A stretch of DNA of 64,000 nt, taken from contig JBLDXI010000031.1 of the NCBI GenBank assembly GCA_047495785.1, forward strand, positions 1,240,001 to 1,304,000. Direction: 5' to 3'. The DNA comes from Lepidodermella squamata. Taxonomy: Eukaryota > Gastrotricha. Every line of letters starts with the position of its first letter. Position 1 is the first letter of the stretch. Both the position numbers and the translations under genes were made by a program. The notes under the pieces are model-generated. The model was not told the DNA's origin. It saw only the letters and a program-made list of their open reading frames with translations, and ran no database searches. This document shows positions 13,830 to 25,507 of the stretch, one piece after another.

Positions 13830-16800
13830 TCAAATAAGCAGCTCATCATCATCACTCAGCGTGTCATTCAAATCAACAAGATTCGCCGTCGGCGCATTGA
13901 CCAGCCGCGAAAGCGCCGAATTCGCATTCGCCAACAACTCCTTCGGCGAGCCATTTTCAACGACCAAACCACCATCTACAACTATCACACGATCAAAGGC
14001 ACCATCAGCTAACACGTTCTGCAACCGATGCGCAATCATCAGCAACGCTCGACGCGACTCGCCAGACCCTGTCGCGCCCTGGCACAACGCTCGAACGACT
14101 ACAGCCTCGGTTTCGCTGTCAACCGAAGCCGTCGGCTCATCGGCACACAGCATCACAGCTGTTGAAGACGACAACGCCCTGGCTACGCATAACAGCTGCC
14201 GCTCACCTAACGATAGTTTCGCACCCCTCTCGCCAACATCACAGTCTAAAATCTCAGTACCAAGTGGCGTTAAACGCTGAATTTTATCGGTAAGTTGAGC
14301 TAGATGCAACGCATTAACCAAAACGCTCTCGTTTATCTGAAGGCCAGGGTCCAAATTCTGCCGAACCGTGCCTGAAAAAACAATAGGTTCCTGTGGCACA
14401 CTGGCTAATAACGAACGCAATTGAGTCCGAGTTAACGTCGCTGTATCTAAACCATTCACTTCAATTGACCCGCGTTCTGGGGTCACTAGCCGGAATAACG
14501 CAGCGATTAGCGACGATTTCCCAGCGCCTGTTCTGCCTACGACAGCGACACGTTCGCCCTGTTTAATCGTCAATGAGATTCCGTTCAACGCAAATGGAGT
14601 TGTTTCTCGGTAACGCAGCCAGACGTTGTTGAAAGAAACCGCTGGCACGTGGCGGCCCTGTAAAACTTGAGAGCCGCTTCGCGACGACGGTTCTTTCGCC
14701 TCCTCTTTCGGCAACCCGTCAATGTACTGCTTCACACGCTCTACGCTAATCATTTGCCGTTCAGTTTCTGTGAAAGATCCGATGAGTCCGGACAGGAAAC
14801 CGGTTAGTGATAACGCATAGGACAGACTTAGACCGACCAGCGCCGGGTCGGCTGTGCCCTTCCAATGCTCGAGAATCGCAGCGGCGCAGCACGCTCCCAC
14901 TGCGAAGACGCCCATGATTTGCAGGGTGGTTGATAGCCATTGGCTGGCGAGTAGCGACGAGAATTGAACGCGTTGATTCGAATCAACGTGGCGTTTATTC
15001 TCGTCCAACACCGAATTTTCAAGGACTAGCCCTCGGATTACAGGCAGGCAGCTGCCGGTTAATGCATACGACGTTGCGTGAGAGAAAATCGGCGATTGGC
15101 TGTTCATTTGCAGGCGTTTTAGGTCACGGCTTGAGAAGCGGTAAAAGCGTTGTAGGAAGTAGTAGATTATGGCGAGTGGGGCGACTACGGCCAATGTGAT
15201 TGGGGCTGCGTAGATGATGGTCCCTAGAGTGCCTATCAGACCGGCTATTTGAGCGAGAAGGATGTTCAACTCAAAGGGGACTGAGTCATCACAGGCCCAG
15301 ACGTCAGCAGTTATCCGGTTCAAAACGCGACCTAAGGAAAGCAAAATTAACGGTTTTAACACCAAATATCAATCGAAATGTCTCACCAATCGGGGTGTTT
15401 TCGAAAAAGCTAAGCGGTGCCTTCAAAATAGACCCGAGCAAGTTGTCGTGGAGCACGGCGGCTGCGTTGAGGCCGACATAAGCGAAGGAGAAAGCTCGAA
15501 GGAGGGCGAACAACGAATTTGCCCCGCCGATACCGCCGTAAACAGCCAGATAGACGTCGGTGCCATTTCCAGTGGTCACGCTCGTTCCATTCTACAAATT
15601 ACAAAACTGGTTAACTTTTGGCTATACCGAGTTGATTTCCCGGCTCAGTTTGCTTGCAAATTCAAAAATTCAATGTTTAGCTCGGTTGAAATAAATTTGA
15701 TGTGAGACGTGATATCAATAGAAAACCATCAAAAGAAAAAGCAGGATAGGTAATAGCATTAAATGAAACGAATTTGTTCGTCTTTAAAATCCTACTGTAT
15801 TGTAAAAACTACCAACAGTCCTGAATCGTAGCCCTTATCAATCTAATGCAAGCCCGTGACAATCTCATTCCTAATTCGAAGATTTTCACCATTTTTTTTT
15901 AATTTTCAAAACATTTCGAACAACTGATAATAACGCGATTTCTTATCTCTTCGCCAAAAAACTTTAGAAATTTTCAAAAAGCCAGAAGAACAGTAATCCA
16001 ATATATCACTTGCCATTGGGATTAAGAAATCCGGAGAAATTAGGTCCATACCGGTAAAATACCGAAAATTACCGAACCAGTTACCATCGGAGTTTCCCGA
16101 GTTTTCCCCGGTAATTTTTCAATTTTTTTCGGTGAATAAAGGATGGAAAAATCTCCCGGTAGCTGCAATACAAAACTACAACGAGCCCCATAAGTTGCAC
16201 AACCATTTTTTGTAATTTCGAACAATTTTAAGGAAATTAAACCAAAAAATTGTTAAATTAAGTCCACTGGGGACTGGGGGAATCTTCCATCCTTTTTCCA
16301 TCATTTTAGAGTTTCTGATCTCTTTCCCGTGCATTTTCTTTGTTGCGTTACTTATGGAACACGATGTTGTTCAATTTCCAACAAAAATTTGAAAATTCAA
16401 AAATATTATGGGCCGCCATGTAATTAATGGCAATTAAACAAAAATTGTTGGTAGGAAAAAATGGGCCGAAATCTTACCGGAGATGAGCCGAGCCAATGAG
16501 CTAGCCAAATATCAGCCGCATTTCGACTGCCCTGCATCAACACCAAGGTGATCAAAGCGAACGCACACCAGCCATAGCCCGCTGCTTTCACGTACGAATG
16601 CCAAACGTCAAGCCGAACCGAGCCAACTTGACTCTTCTCCTTCGATTCATCATCTTCCTCTTCGCTTTTCTGGTTATTTGCGTCATTTTCGGTTGCCGCG
16701 TCGTCCGCAGTTCGAGATTCAGCGTTGTCTTCGAAAACGTCGCTCGGCGTCCAGCTGCGGCCGAGAACTTCCTGAGCCGGCCCAGCAGCTTCAACCAGCC

Positions 16801-19800
16801 CATCGGCGCTGATTTTAATGACCAAATCAGCCCGGCTAGCCAGGTCGTGGCGAGTTGTGGCCATGACAACGCTTGCATTCTGCTCTTCGATCAGCAACTT
16901 CCGAACGCAGTGTGAGAAAATGTGCCGGCCAACTTTAGCGTCGACGCTTGAGAACGGATCGTCGAGTAAGTAGACCGAATGGTTCGAGTCGTAAATCGCT
17001 CGAGCTAGCGCAACACGTTGTCGCTGGCCACCACTACAAATGAAATAATCAGATTTTTCAAAAATCCGAAGAAATTCACTTAGAATAGTTAAAATAGAGA
17101 AAATTAACGAACAATTCCTATCGGAATATTTCAGGATTTTCGATAAATTTTACGGTGAAAATACTTTTAGTAGCTTTTATTTTGTAAAATTACAAAAATT
17201 TGAAAACATAAGAGGTTGCGCATTCTAGGTTGAACATTTTCCAGCTATTTTTTTTAGCTTATAGTGAAAATATTTAAATTCGGTGTGCCAATTTTTTCCC
17301 TGTCTAGCGCAAAATTTAAAAGAAAATTACCTGAGAGCAGAACCATCTTCGCCGACGTCAGTCAAATCGCCTCGCGTCATTCGATTCAGATCAGTTCGCA
17401 GGGCAGTTGCATCGATAACTTTTTCATACCTGCAATCAATAATCAACAGTAATTCTCGAGAATGTCGCCAAAATGAAAGACTAGTTTGCATTCACGTTCG
17501 CCAGAGGCAAAATTCAACGAAATTGTAGCTTGCGTTTCAGAAAAATAGATCTCACGGGAAATTTCGCTTTTTTCTTTTAATATTCGCCGAAATTTGAAAT
17601 ATAACATTTAAAATTTAAAATGAATTTCATGTTTATATATAATAATTTCGGGGTTTTTTATTTTGAGATTTTGAAATTGAAAACACCATAAATTTCAATT
17701 CTTCCATTAATACCACTAATTAAAATAATCCTCAGTAATTTATGGCGGATTTTGAAAAAATTCAGGAATGTAACCACGCGAAGTATTTATTAGATTTATT
17801 TGATAGCCAATTTTCTTACCGTTTGCTATCGAATTGGCGATGAAGTAAAATGTTGGACCGTATTGTGCCGGAAACAAGCCACGGCTGTTGGGGTGCAAAG
17901 CCTACTCCACTAAATTCGGCGCCAGCAATAAAAACATGCCCACTCTCTCGCACAAGCTGTTACAGAAACAAATATTCATTAATAAAACCTTGTATTTTCG
18001 ACAGCAAAAATAGCCGAATAATCAGAAAATTCACGTACCTCTCCAGCCAAAGATAGCAGGAATGCGCTTTTTCCAGAACCGAGATTGCCAATAACACAAA
18101 CCAAAGATCCTTTCGCAACAGTAATACTCGACATTGATTGCAACGTGAACGAATTAGCACTTTCATCGTCCGATTTCTTCCTCGGATAAGAAAATACAGC
18201 ACCAGGCGAAACACTGATAACGGCAGAATCGAGCGAGGAATGACTGACTGGGCAAAAATATTTCGATCTAGCGACAAGAGCCGCGTCTCGATTACGAAGG
18301 GAGCCAGCTCGGAATTGAACGAGGCGGAAAAATTTCTGTAACCTTCGCATAGAGACTATACCATCTATCGTGCCATTAACGACCCAGGGGAACGCATTTA
18401 AGGGTGCAATTAACATGTTGAATAGGGCGATTGACGTATAAACTCGGGTTGAAGTCAAAGGTTGCCCGCTCAGGTACAAAAACCCTATGAAAGTCGATAG
18501 TTGCATCAGTAACGGCGTTGTAGCCCAGAAATAGACGCAACCAGCGTCGAGTAATTTTCTGCCCTTCAAACATCGCCAGAGCTCAGTTTTTCGAATATTA
18601 ACAATTTTAGACATGAAAATCGACTCCCATGCGTAGAGTTTGACAGCTTTCATGCCTTGAAGCATCTCAGAGCAAAGTTTAACCCTCTCATCTTTGGCGG
18701 CCAGCATTTCTTGCGTGTATTTCATGATTTGACGGCAAATCACGAAATTAATCGGAATTAACAGAACCGCCAAAATCACGCCAGCGATGAAGTAAATGCC
18801 CAACTGCTGGTACAATAAGTAGAACGCTATTCCGATTTGAAACGGTAGTGACCACAAGCTGTGAAATGACGGTAGAATATTAGCGACGCGATCGGTGTCA
18901 GTCGATAGAAACGTCATAACTTGACCTGGATTGAATTCGGCGGTCAAAACTGCATGCGGTACAGATAACATTTTCGCGAAAATAGAGGCTATCAGCGACG
19001 CCCGAACTTGCATAGTCATGCATTGAATCAGGTAGGTGAACCAAGAGTTGGTGAGAGCTGAGAGAAAAGTAGCGCCGAATAACCCACCAGCAATAGCCCC
19101 GCCGTAGCTCAACGGCTTCGATTGATCACTGACAAAATCAGTTAGCATTCCGAGAAGAAACGGAGCTCCGAATGACAGAGAGTCGGATAGCAATTTTAAA
19201 ATTCCAATCGCGAAAAACTTCCACCCAAATGACTTGAGCAAAATTTTTAGCAATGAGACATTAGTACATCGATTTTCTAGATACTCCGAGTTATGATAAC
19301 AGCCTGTATTTCCTTCTTCCACTGCAGTTAAGCTGTTGATAAGCAAATCGTAGGCGACAGTAAATTTTCGAAGCAGATAGTCAGCCGTGAGGGATTTCGG
19401 TAGCTGAATGAGAGATTCTATTGACTCAAGGCCGTACTTTTTTCCACGCTTCAACAGTAGAAATGCATCCCAGAAGAACAGTCGTCCCAGAAAGTTGGTG
19501 ACTCTTTCAGTTGGAACAAATGAGCCGTTCACAGATCCATAAGCAGGCCCATTTTCAGATTGGATCAATGGGCGCTCTTCGGATACATTTTGACTGTCGA
19601 TAAAAGCGTACACTTGAAACACCCTTCGCTTGACAATGCACGTGGTGGTGACGAAGCCAAGAATGGCAAACAGCATGATAACTTGGTAGATAATAAGCAC
19701 AACGAAGTCCAGAGAAGAAACAGAACTGGCCGCATAGCTCAATATAATTGGAATTTGAGCAATGAAAATTAACGAGGCCGAGAGGGTGATTGGAAACATT

Positions 19801-20252
19801 CCGGGTAGTAGAACGTATCGACTGAGATGGACACGTCGGAAATACGTCAAGATTGTAATCCAAGTTGTAAACATGAGCATGATCATGCAGTCTTGAATGA
19901 AACCAGTCGATTGGCCAGTAAGAAAGATGACTAAAATTAGTTTCAATAGCGGCAAAGAAATGAGAAGAATCAGCATCAGCTGACAGAAATAACTCATGCG
20001 GACTGGAAACGGTAAACGAGTGTATTCCAAGGTGTGACGGTTTATCCTGTCACGTTTGGGGTATCTTCCGAGATAATAGGCAGTAATGATCAGGACAAGT
20101 GAATGGCTGATAAAGCCGAATACCATTGTCGAGAAGCATTGGCCGAACGCTAGTCCGGTCCAGATTGCCAGAGAGTCATCCTGTCCGCAAACCCCTTGCC
20201 AATCAGAAGGTAAATTCATCAGTTCTATGAACAATAAATCAAATAAATTCAT
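13830..20252 (-). CDS. ABCC10: ABC transporter, ABCC10/MRP7-like
   Basis: Full ABCC-type exporter of about 1,570 residues, expected in the plasma or an endomembrane and pumping amphipathic conjugates. Exons in gene order: 18039-20252, 17820-17956, 17331-17429, 16478-17033, 15387-15591, 13830-15331; phases match throughout. The N-terminal extra membrane domain (TMD0) and first transmembrane domain fill exon 1, ending in the NBD1 Walker A GNLGSGKS. Exon 4 holds the signature LSGGQRQ and Walker B YLLDDP; Asp replaces the catalytic Glu, usual for ABCC NBD1. The last exon has Walker [10 protein letters not shown], signature LSLGERQ, ADEP with the catalytic Glu, and an IAHR switch, so only NBD2 looks hydrolytic. 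The phrase [12 protein letters not shown] and the whole NBD2 resemble ABCC10 more than other MRPs. The start chosen is ATG at 20252; an in-frame ATG at 20219 is possible. Confidence 0.92.
16188..16362. repeat. Decayed inverted-repeat element, relative of the one at 30258
   Basis: The ends read CCCATAAGTTGCACAAC on the left and GTTGCGTTACTTATGG on the right, an imperfect inverted repeat. The stretch from about 16300 (tttagagtttctgatctctt) resembles the right half of the element at 30258-30624. It lies in an intron of the ABCC10-like gene. Target duplications are not clear, so the limits are approximate. Confidence 0.5.
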
Positions 20253-20970
20253 CAAGTCAAGGTTGCACACATCGATTCGAAGGACTCAAGAAGAATATAG
20301 CTCAATGTGTTGCGCTAATCCGTGACAATAAAAAGCCAAACATATAGCGATTGCGCTGAAGAGAAAGATGAGCTAAACCATTGCTAAATATGCTAGAACG
20401 CCATCAGCCATCAGCCAAACAATCAACGAACGCTGCGACAGTTGACAAAAACATCTGACCTGCGCGCATGAAAAGTGCAGCCAAAAAAAACATGAAGAAT
20501 TCAAAAAATTTCGCGGGTTTTCAAAACTGGATTCGTATAATAAAACTTATGTCAAGTTTTGTATCATATATTCAAGCATTTGATTTATTAAGTGTCCTTC
20601 ACGTCTATTAATTGCTCGATCTCAAGATTCATCTTTCACCGCAGTCGCCGAGGGAATCCCTTGCGTTTTTTGAGGCTTTTGGCGTCACAACTTTGCTGTG
20701 GGGAGCCATCTGGCAGCCTCGGGAAGCGACAGGTAGTGACACTCTCTGAGTCCTCAAGAGGGAACCCTCTGAGATGTAGACCCTATATTAGCTCTAAGGC
20801 CTGAGCTTCCCAGATTAAACTTTTGATTTGTTTTTGCTCTTGTCATCATACCTTACATCTTAACATCTAAATATCCTTGCTCAAACAATGCTGCTAACAC
20901 TTTGGCTATATCACGTGTGTCGTGGCTTTATAGTTTAGATTAGTTGGAGTAGTTCGCGTTTGCCGTGCGG
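20253..20970. other. Divergent promoter region
   Basis: Head-to-head gap between the ABCC10-like gene (-) and the HAP40-like gene (+), so it should contain both promoters. I see no strong TATA box near either start and no extra coding exon. Confidence 0.5.
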
Positions 20971-22096
20971 ATGGATCAAAGCAATGACGTGATTGTTAGT
21001 CTGCAAGATTTGAACAATCGCTTGACCAAGAAAACAATTCGAAAACCAAATGTTACTGAAACGTCTGAAGAATATGTCTCCTTGGCCAAAACGCTGGAGT
21101 CGCAGTCAGCCTTCAACTATGCTGGGCTTGTCAACATCCACAGAGCTCGCGCTGAAAGGCTTGTGCCGAACCCAGTTTCAGAGGCTGGTGCTCTTAGGGA
21201 AGCTGGTTTAGCTTATGCATCAGCTTGGTCTGAGAACGTTCAACACATCGGTCTCCCTGATACTGGATTAGAAACCAATGCTATAATTAACAGCCTTGTT
21301 CAATCTGCTCGTGTTTATGCCGAGTTTTGCGATCCTCTCATGTCATCGCGCAAGCTCAGTGAGCTAGGCGATATATTGTTTAAAGGTATGAATTACTAAA
21401 TTTTAATGGGTTATAAATTCAACGAGAATTGAACAGGAGGACAATTTTCTGATGCCGTCGCCGCTTATCAAAAAGCTATTGCTTCCATTCCGACCGATTC
21501 TTTTGAACGATCAGCGTTTATTGACCGTCTGCTGCAAGCTCGCACGCAGTTATTTTTGTCAAATAACGCCCAGCAGAACAATGCTTATCTAGCCGTTGTG
21601 GCTCAGCCAGACTTCCAAGTGCCGCATTTACCGGAGGAAATACAGCTTCAAAACATTGAACTTTCAATTACGACGTTCCTACTTTCGTTGCTTAAAATCG
21701 CTGTATTCTTGCGTAATTCTTACCCGATGATTCCAGTCTCAGCGCTCCTAAACTTTGCTTCAAACCGCATTTCTCAAGAAGTTGCGCCGAAATCTGCAGA
21801 CGCCAATGATGGTATGAAAACCTTTTTTCGTAAGATTATTTTTGCAATTTATGTAATTTTTAGTATCTTATGCCGAGGATTGCGATGCGTTGAATCGATT
21901 TCTAGCGAATTATCCTGGTTGTTGGCGGGTTGCACATGGCCAGCTGCTGCGAGCTCTGGCTGAAGCCGTCTGGTGGCGTGACTCGCATGCTGGTCTTGCA
22001 GTTGAACATGCGCTTTTACCTAGACTAACCGGTTCGCGTACGCAACGCGATATTTGCGCTCTAATAGTCAGTTGTCTGATTTCGCCAGTCAACTAA
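20971..22096 (+). CDS. F8A1: HAP40/F8A-like huntingtin-associated protein
   Basis: Helical-repeat protein of 340 residues. In vertebrates HAP40 binds huntingtin and acts as a Rab5 effector in early endosome motility. Exons 20971-21385, 21437-21811 and 21864-22096 join in phase. The N-terminal sequence KTIRKPNVTETSEEYVSLAK matches the RKPNVAE... start of HAP40. It is followed by the TPR-like pattern of the family (for example FSDAVAAYQKAIA) and a C-terminal segment that aligns in length with the 371-residue human protein. The start is ATG 20971; the GTG two codons earlier is not a likely start. RNF41 follows 104 bp downstream on the same strand. Identification rests on the N-terminal block and overall architecture; a generic TPR protein is the alternative. 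Confidence 0.83.
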
Positions 22097-22200
22097 TTTA
22101 TTTGATGTGAAAAACTGGGCTCCCGTGATTCTATTTTCTACATATATATTGATTGACTATTAAATGATGACGTGTTTTAATTGTTTTATTTAGGATTATT
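22097..22200 (+). promoter_or_regulatory. Short intercistronic gap, possible trans-splice site
   Basis: Only 104 bases separate the HAP40 stop from the RNF41 start. A T-rich acceptor, ttgttttatttag, ends seven bases before the ATG. This is the layout of a nematode operon or of a trans-spliced downstream gene. Confidence 0.4.
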
Positions 22201-24749
22201 ATGGGATATGATTTGAAGAGATTTCACGAGCCAGTCGATGAGGAGTTGATCTGCCCGATTTGCCGCAATGTCTTACAAGACGCGTTGCAAATTCGAGGCT
22301 GTGAACATGCGTTTTGTTCAACCTGTATCAACGAATGGCTCGAACACTCGCAGTCTTGCCCAGTTGATCGATCGCCGTTAGATATCGAAGAAGGCGACCT
22401 CATCTCCCCGCCTCGAATTCTACGAAATCTCCTCGCTAGGCTTGAGATCGCTTGCGATAATGTTGACCATGGCTGCACGATGAAAATTCGGCTCGAGAAC
22501 CTTGACCATCACTTGAAAGAATGCGATTTCTCCCCGAAAAAGCCGGTTCAATGTGAAATGGGTTGTGGCTTTGTTGTCGCTAAGGATGAGCTCAAAAATC
22601 ACAACTGCATACGCGATTTGCGGAAGCAACTGGTCGAGCAAACCGAAAAGGTATCAACCCTCGAATGCGAAGTTTCGAACTTGAAGCAAGTCTCCGGGGC
22701 GATGCAACGCGAGATTCATTTGTTGAAAGAATGCATTCGAGTTCTTCAGACCACAACGCCAACTCCGAGATTACGTGAGCTGCAAACCGAGTTGGAAAAA
22801 CAGTCCATGCTGCAATGGGCTAATACTTTGACGGTTGCGAGGGTTCAAAGATGGGGTGGCATGATATCTACCCCTGACAGGTACGTTAGAACTTGATAAA
22901 ATACTTATTAGCTCTCGCTTCTGAAAAATTGCCTAAAATTGTCATCACATGATTTCCATTTTTCGACATTATTAGGTGAAATGTGAAGAAATAGTAGATT
23001 AATTTTCTTCCAATATATTTCTGGTGCTTTATTATTTAGAAGGAAAAACTCTCATAGCTGTGGCTTTATCGTGCTATGAAATACCCCAAATCTTTAAAAT
23101 CTTCTCGCACTACTGTTCTACGTGATTTGGTTTCATGCGGATTTTTCTCATTTGCCGCATTAGTGGATTCTGAGGAAAATTTTAATGAAAACTGAATGAA
23201 CAGTTTAGCGGGAAAATGGTGCCTTTCATAAATTTTAGTCTATTTTTATTTTTCTAAAAATTTGCACATCACTTGACTCTATTGAAGACTTTCCTTAGGC
23301 TCGTTTTTGTGAGGCTTGAGTATATTTTTTCCGCCAATCCGTGGTTGGAAAGGCAGTGGCTAGCAGATTTCAACTTCGAATTATAAGTTTTGATGCTAAA
23401 ATGTTGATTAATCTGTAAGATTTACATGAGAACTTATTACGAGGCCAGTTTGGATGTTGAAAAAATCTGAAAATATCAGGTTTTCCCCTTTACGCAAAAG
23501 GCATTAGGCATTAATAATTTGAATATTACGACTTACCGTAGTGTGGGGTAACTTGACCGGGAGGTAACTTGGCCGGAAAAGTCGATTTACCATCGACATC
23601 ACAGCTAAATCATAACTTTTCTCCGCGTTTTTTTCCATTGAGTCAATCTTTGGAACTTGGGCTACATTGTGCACTTTTCCGAATTTTAAAATTGTTGACG
23701 AATCAAAATCGATAATCGATAATAACTGATCGATTTTGATCGTTGAAACTTTGACATTAAAAATCTCGACATTGGGGAAGTTTCAGACGACGCTGTTTTC
23801 AGATTCGGAATCCTCTCGTTGAGATCTTTCAAAATACACCTCAAACTTGAAAATCTGTTGGCGGAAGCACGGAAAGTGAGTACTTGAAGTTTGTGGGGTA
23901 ACTTGGCCGATTTTTAACGTGCGAAATGCGCACCAAAATTTGGCCTGGACTCGAGAGGGCGTGATGAATCATCGCCCTAGTTTCTGCCAGATGGTTCATC
24001 GCCAAGTGAAATAGCCATGCAGCCAAGTTACCCAACGCTACGGCCAAGTTGCCCCACTTGGACCCGATGCTTCAAACCCAGATAAAACCGACCAGGAGCA
24101 TCGGTTTTTGACGGGGTTTGCGGCTATCGCTTGATCATCAAACGAGGAATCTGCTGATATTAAATTTGCGGGGGTTTACGATAAAAGCTCGTTATGAGAC
24201 GCCGAAAACTGGTTTTCCGGCCAAGTAACCCCACACTACGGTATTGCGAGTTGACAGCAATTTTACGAAGTTTATTTACATATAATGATAAAATGTGTCT
24301 TTTTTATTATTCTAAAGTGTCTTGCAAAGTCTGGTCAAGCGTGCACTTCTCGACTCGGGCTGTCACCCGGTACTTGCCGCAGAACTGGTCGAAAATTCCC
24401 ACGAAAGGCGCTGGCCAAGTGGCCTGTCATCGCTGGAAACGCGCCAATTAAAGCGCCGGCATTACGCCCAGGTAAAACAACAAAATTCATGCAAACAAAT
24501 TCGCATTATTTACTTCGGAAAAAATATCGATCACGTTTTTTCGCACACGTGCCATAGTAAATTACGCGGCTAATTTCCGTGCGAACAATTATTATTATTA
24601 TTATTGAATTTTTTTCCTTCCAGTACGTGTGCCGTCGCGTGCCGGGAAAACAAGCCGTTATCGTGCTGTCGATGGACAATCAACATATGCCGGACGATAT
24701 GATTCTGGACCCGGGCATTGTCATGATTTTCGCCCATGGCGTTGAGTAA
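22201..24749 (+). CDS. RNF41: E3 ubiquitin ligase RNF41/NRDP1-like
   Basis: RING-type E3 ligase that in animals controls ErbB-type receptor, BRUCE and Parkin levels and endosomal trafficking. Exons 22201-22880, 24318-24471 and 24624-24749 give 319 residues (human 317). The RING is at residues 18-56 (C18, C21, C34, H36, C39, C42, C53, then CPVD as in human NRDP1), followed by the SIAH/TRAF-type zinc region (HGC...CEMGCG...HNC), a coiled coil near 140-180, and the conserved substrate-binding C-terminal domain with WGGMISTPD, SLETRQ and a terminal MIFAHGVE. The 1.4-kb intron 1 contains an inverted-repeat transposon. All phases agree and every family block is present, so this looks functional. 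Confidence 0.95.
23536..24241. mobile_element. 706-bp inverted-repeat transposon (TA target) in RNF41 intron 1
   Basis: Both ends carry CCGTAGTGTGGGG followed by GTAACTTGGCCGG-like sequence in inverted orientation (about 25 bp with few mismatches), flanked by TA on both sides. The GTAACTTGGCC motif recurs inside near 23574, 23896 and 24024 in either orientation. No transposase frame is visible, so it is non-autonomous, probably Tc1/mariner- or pogo-like by its TA target. Confidence 0.8.
24588..24605. repeat. ATT microsatellite
   Basis: About six uninterrupted ATT units in the last RNF41 intron. Confidence 0.8.
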
Positions 24750-25367
24750 ATAATATTAAAAAATATTTCGCAGAAAAAATGCCTTTTCTTTTTGTACCTC
24801 TTACCAATCGCTTTTTTTCTGGCCAAAATTAATCATTTTTACTGCAGGTCTTTTGCTAAATGGCGTCAACAGTTGAGTAATAAATCATTAATGTAATGCT
24901 GAAAAAATGTACTTCCTTATCTGAATTAATTAACAATCCGCTTGTATTCCACTTCAAACCATGATTTTTTCCTATATTGTTGCGCTTCTGTATGTGTATA
25001 TAACGCCATGATGAAAAATCTCAAGCCCGAAAAAACTACTGAGTCGAGATAACACAAAATGAATAATATGATGATGAAAACTCATTTTCTTTCCAATAAT
25101 TCCAGTATATAACGAGTAATAACGTCATTTAATATTCATGATAGTTCGTTATTCAGCGCCAAAGACTTGAGATAAACTAACAGCTCGATACTGGGTGATT
25201 TTTTTCGATAAAAAATTATCAAAGTCGACATGTTTGCGTCAATTGTTGTGTTTTCTTCTTAGTCATACATTAATTAAATGTGATTTCTGGTCGAATTTTC
25301 GATTGTTCTGTATTATCTGGTCGAAGCTAGTCAGTCATCTTCGCGGCAATCAAACTTTGGCAATAGC
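24750..25367. other. Intergenic region before EHBP1
   Basis: AT-rich DNA. AATAAA at 24879 may serve RNF41. The last ~140 bases belong to the promoter segment duplicated at 27790. A further stretch at 25144-25200 has a diverged copy at 25921-25969. Confidence 0.5.
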
Positions 25368-25507
25368 ATGTTGAGGCGTTTCAAGGACGCGGTCAAGTTC
25401 AATTTCACGGTTTCGCCGGATGACGTCACCCTTGAAACGAACAAATGGGAGCCGCATATGCTTGCGGTAAAGTGTACACGGCGCAGCAAGAAACGGAGTA
25501 CCAAGGT
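25225..25507 (+). repeat. Duplicated promoter plus first-exon unit, copy A
   Basis: Runs from tcgacatgtttgcgtcaatt through the EHBP1 start exon to its splice donor and is nearly identical to 27790-28072. Both copies keep the ATG, a 138-bp open exon and a GT donor. Confidence 0.9.
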
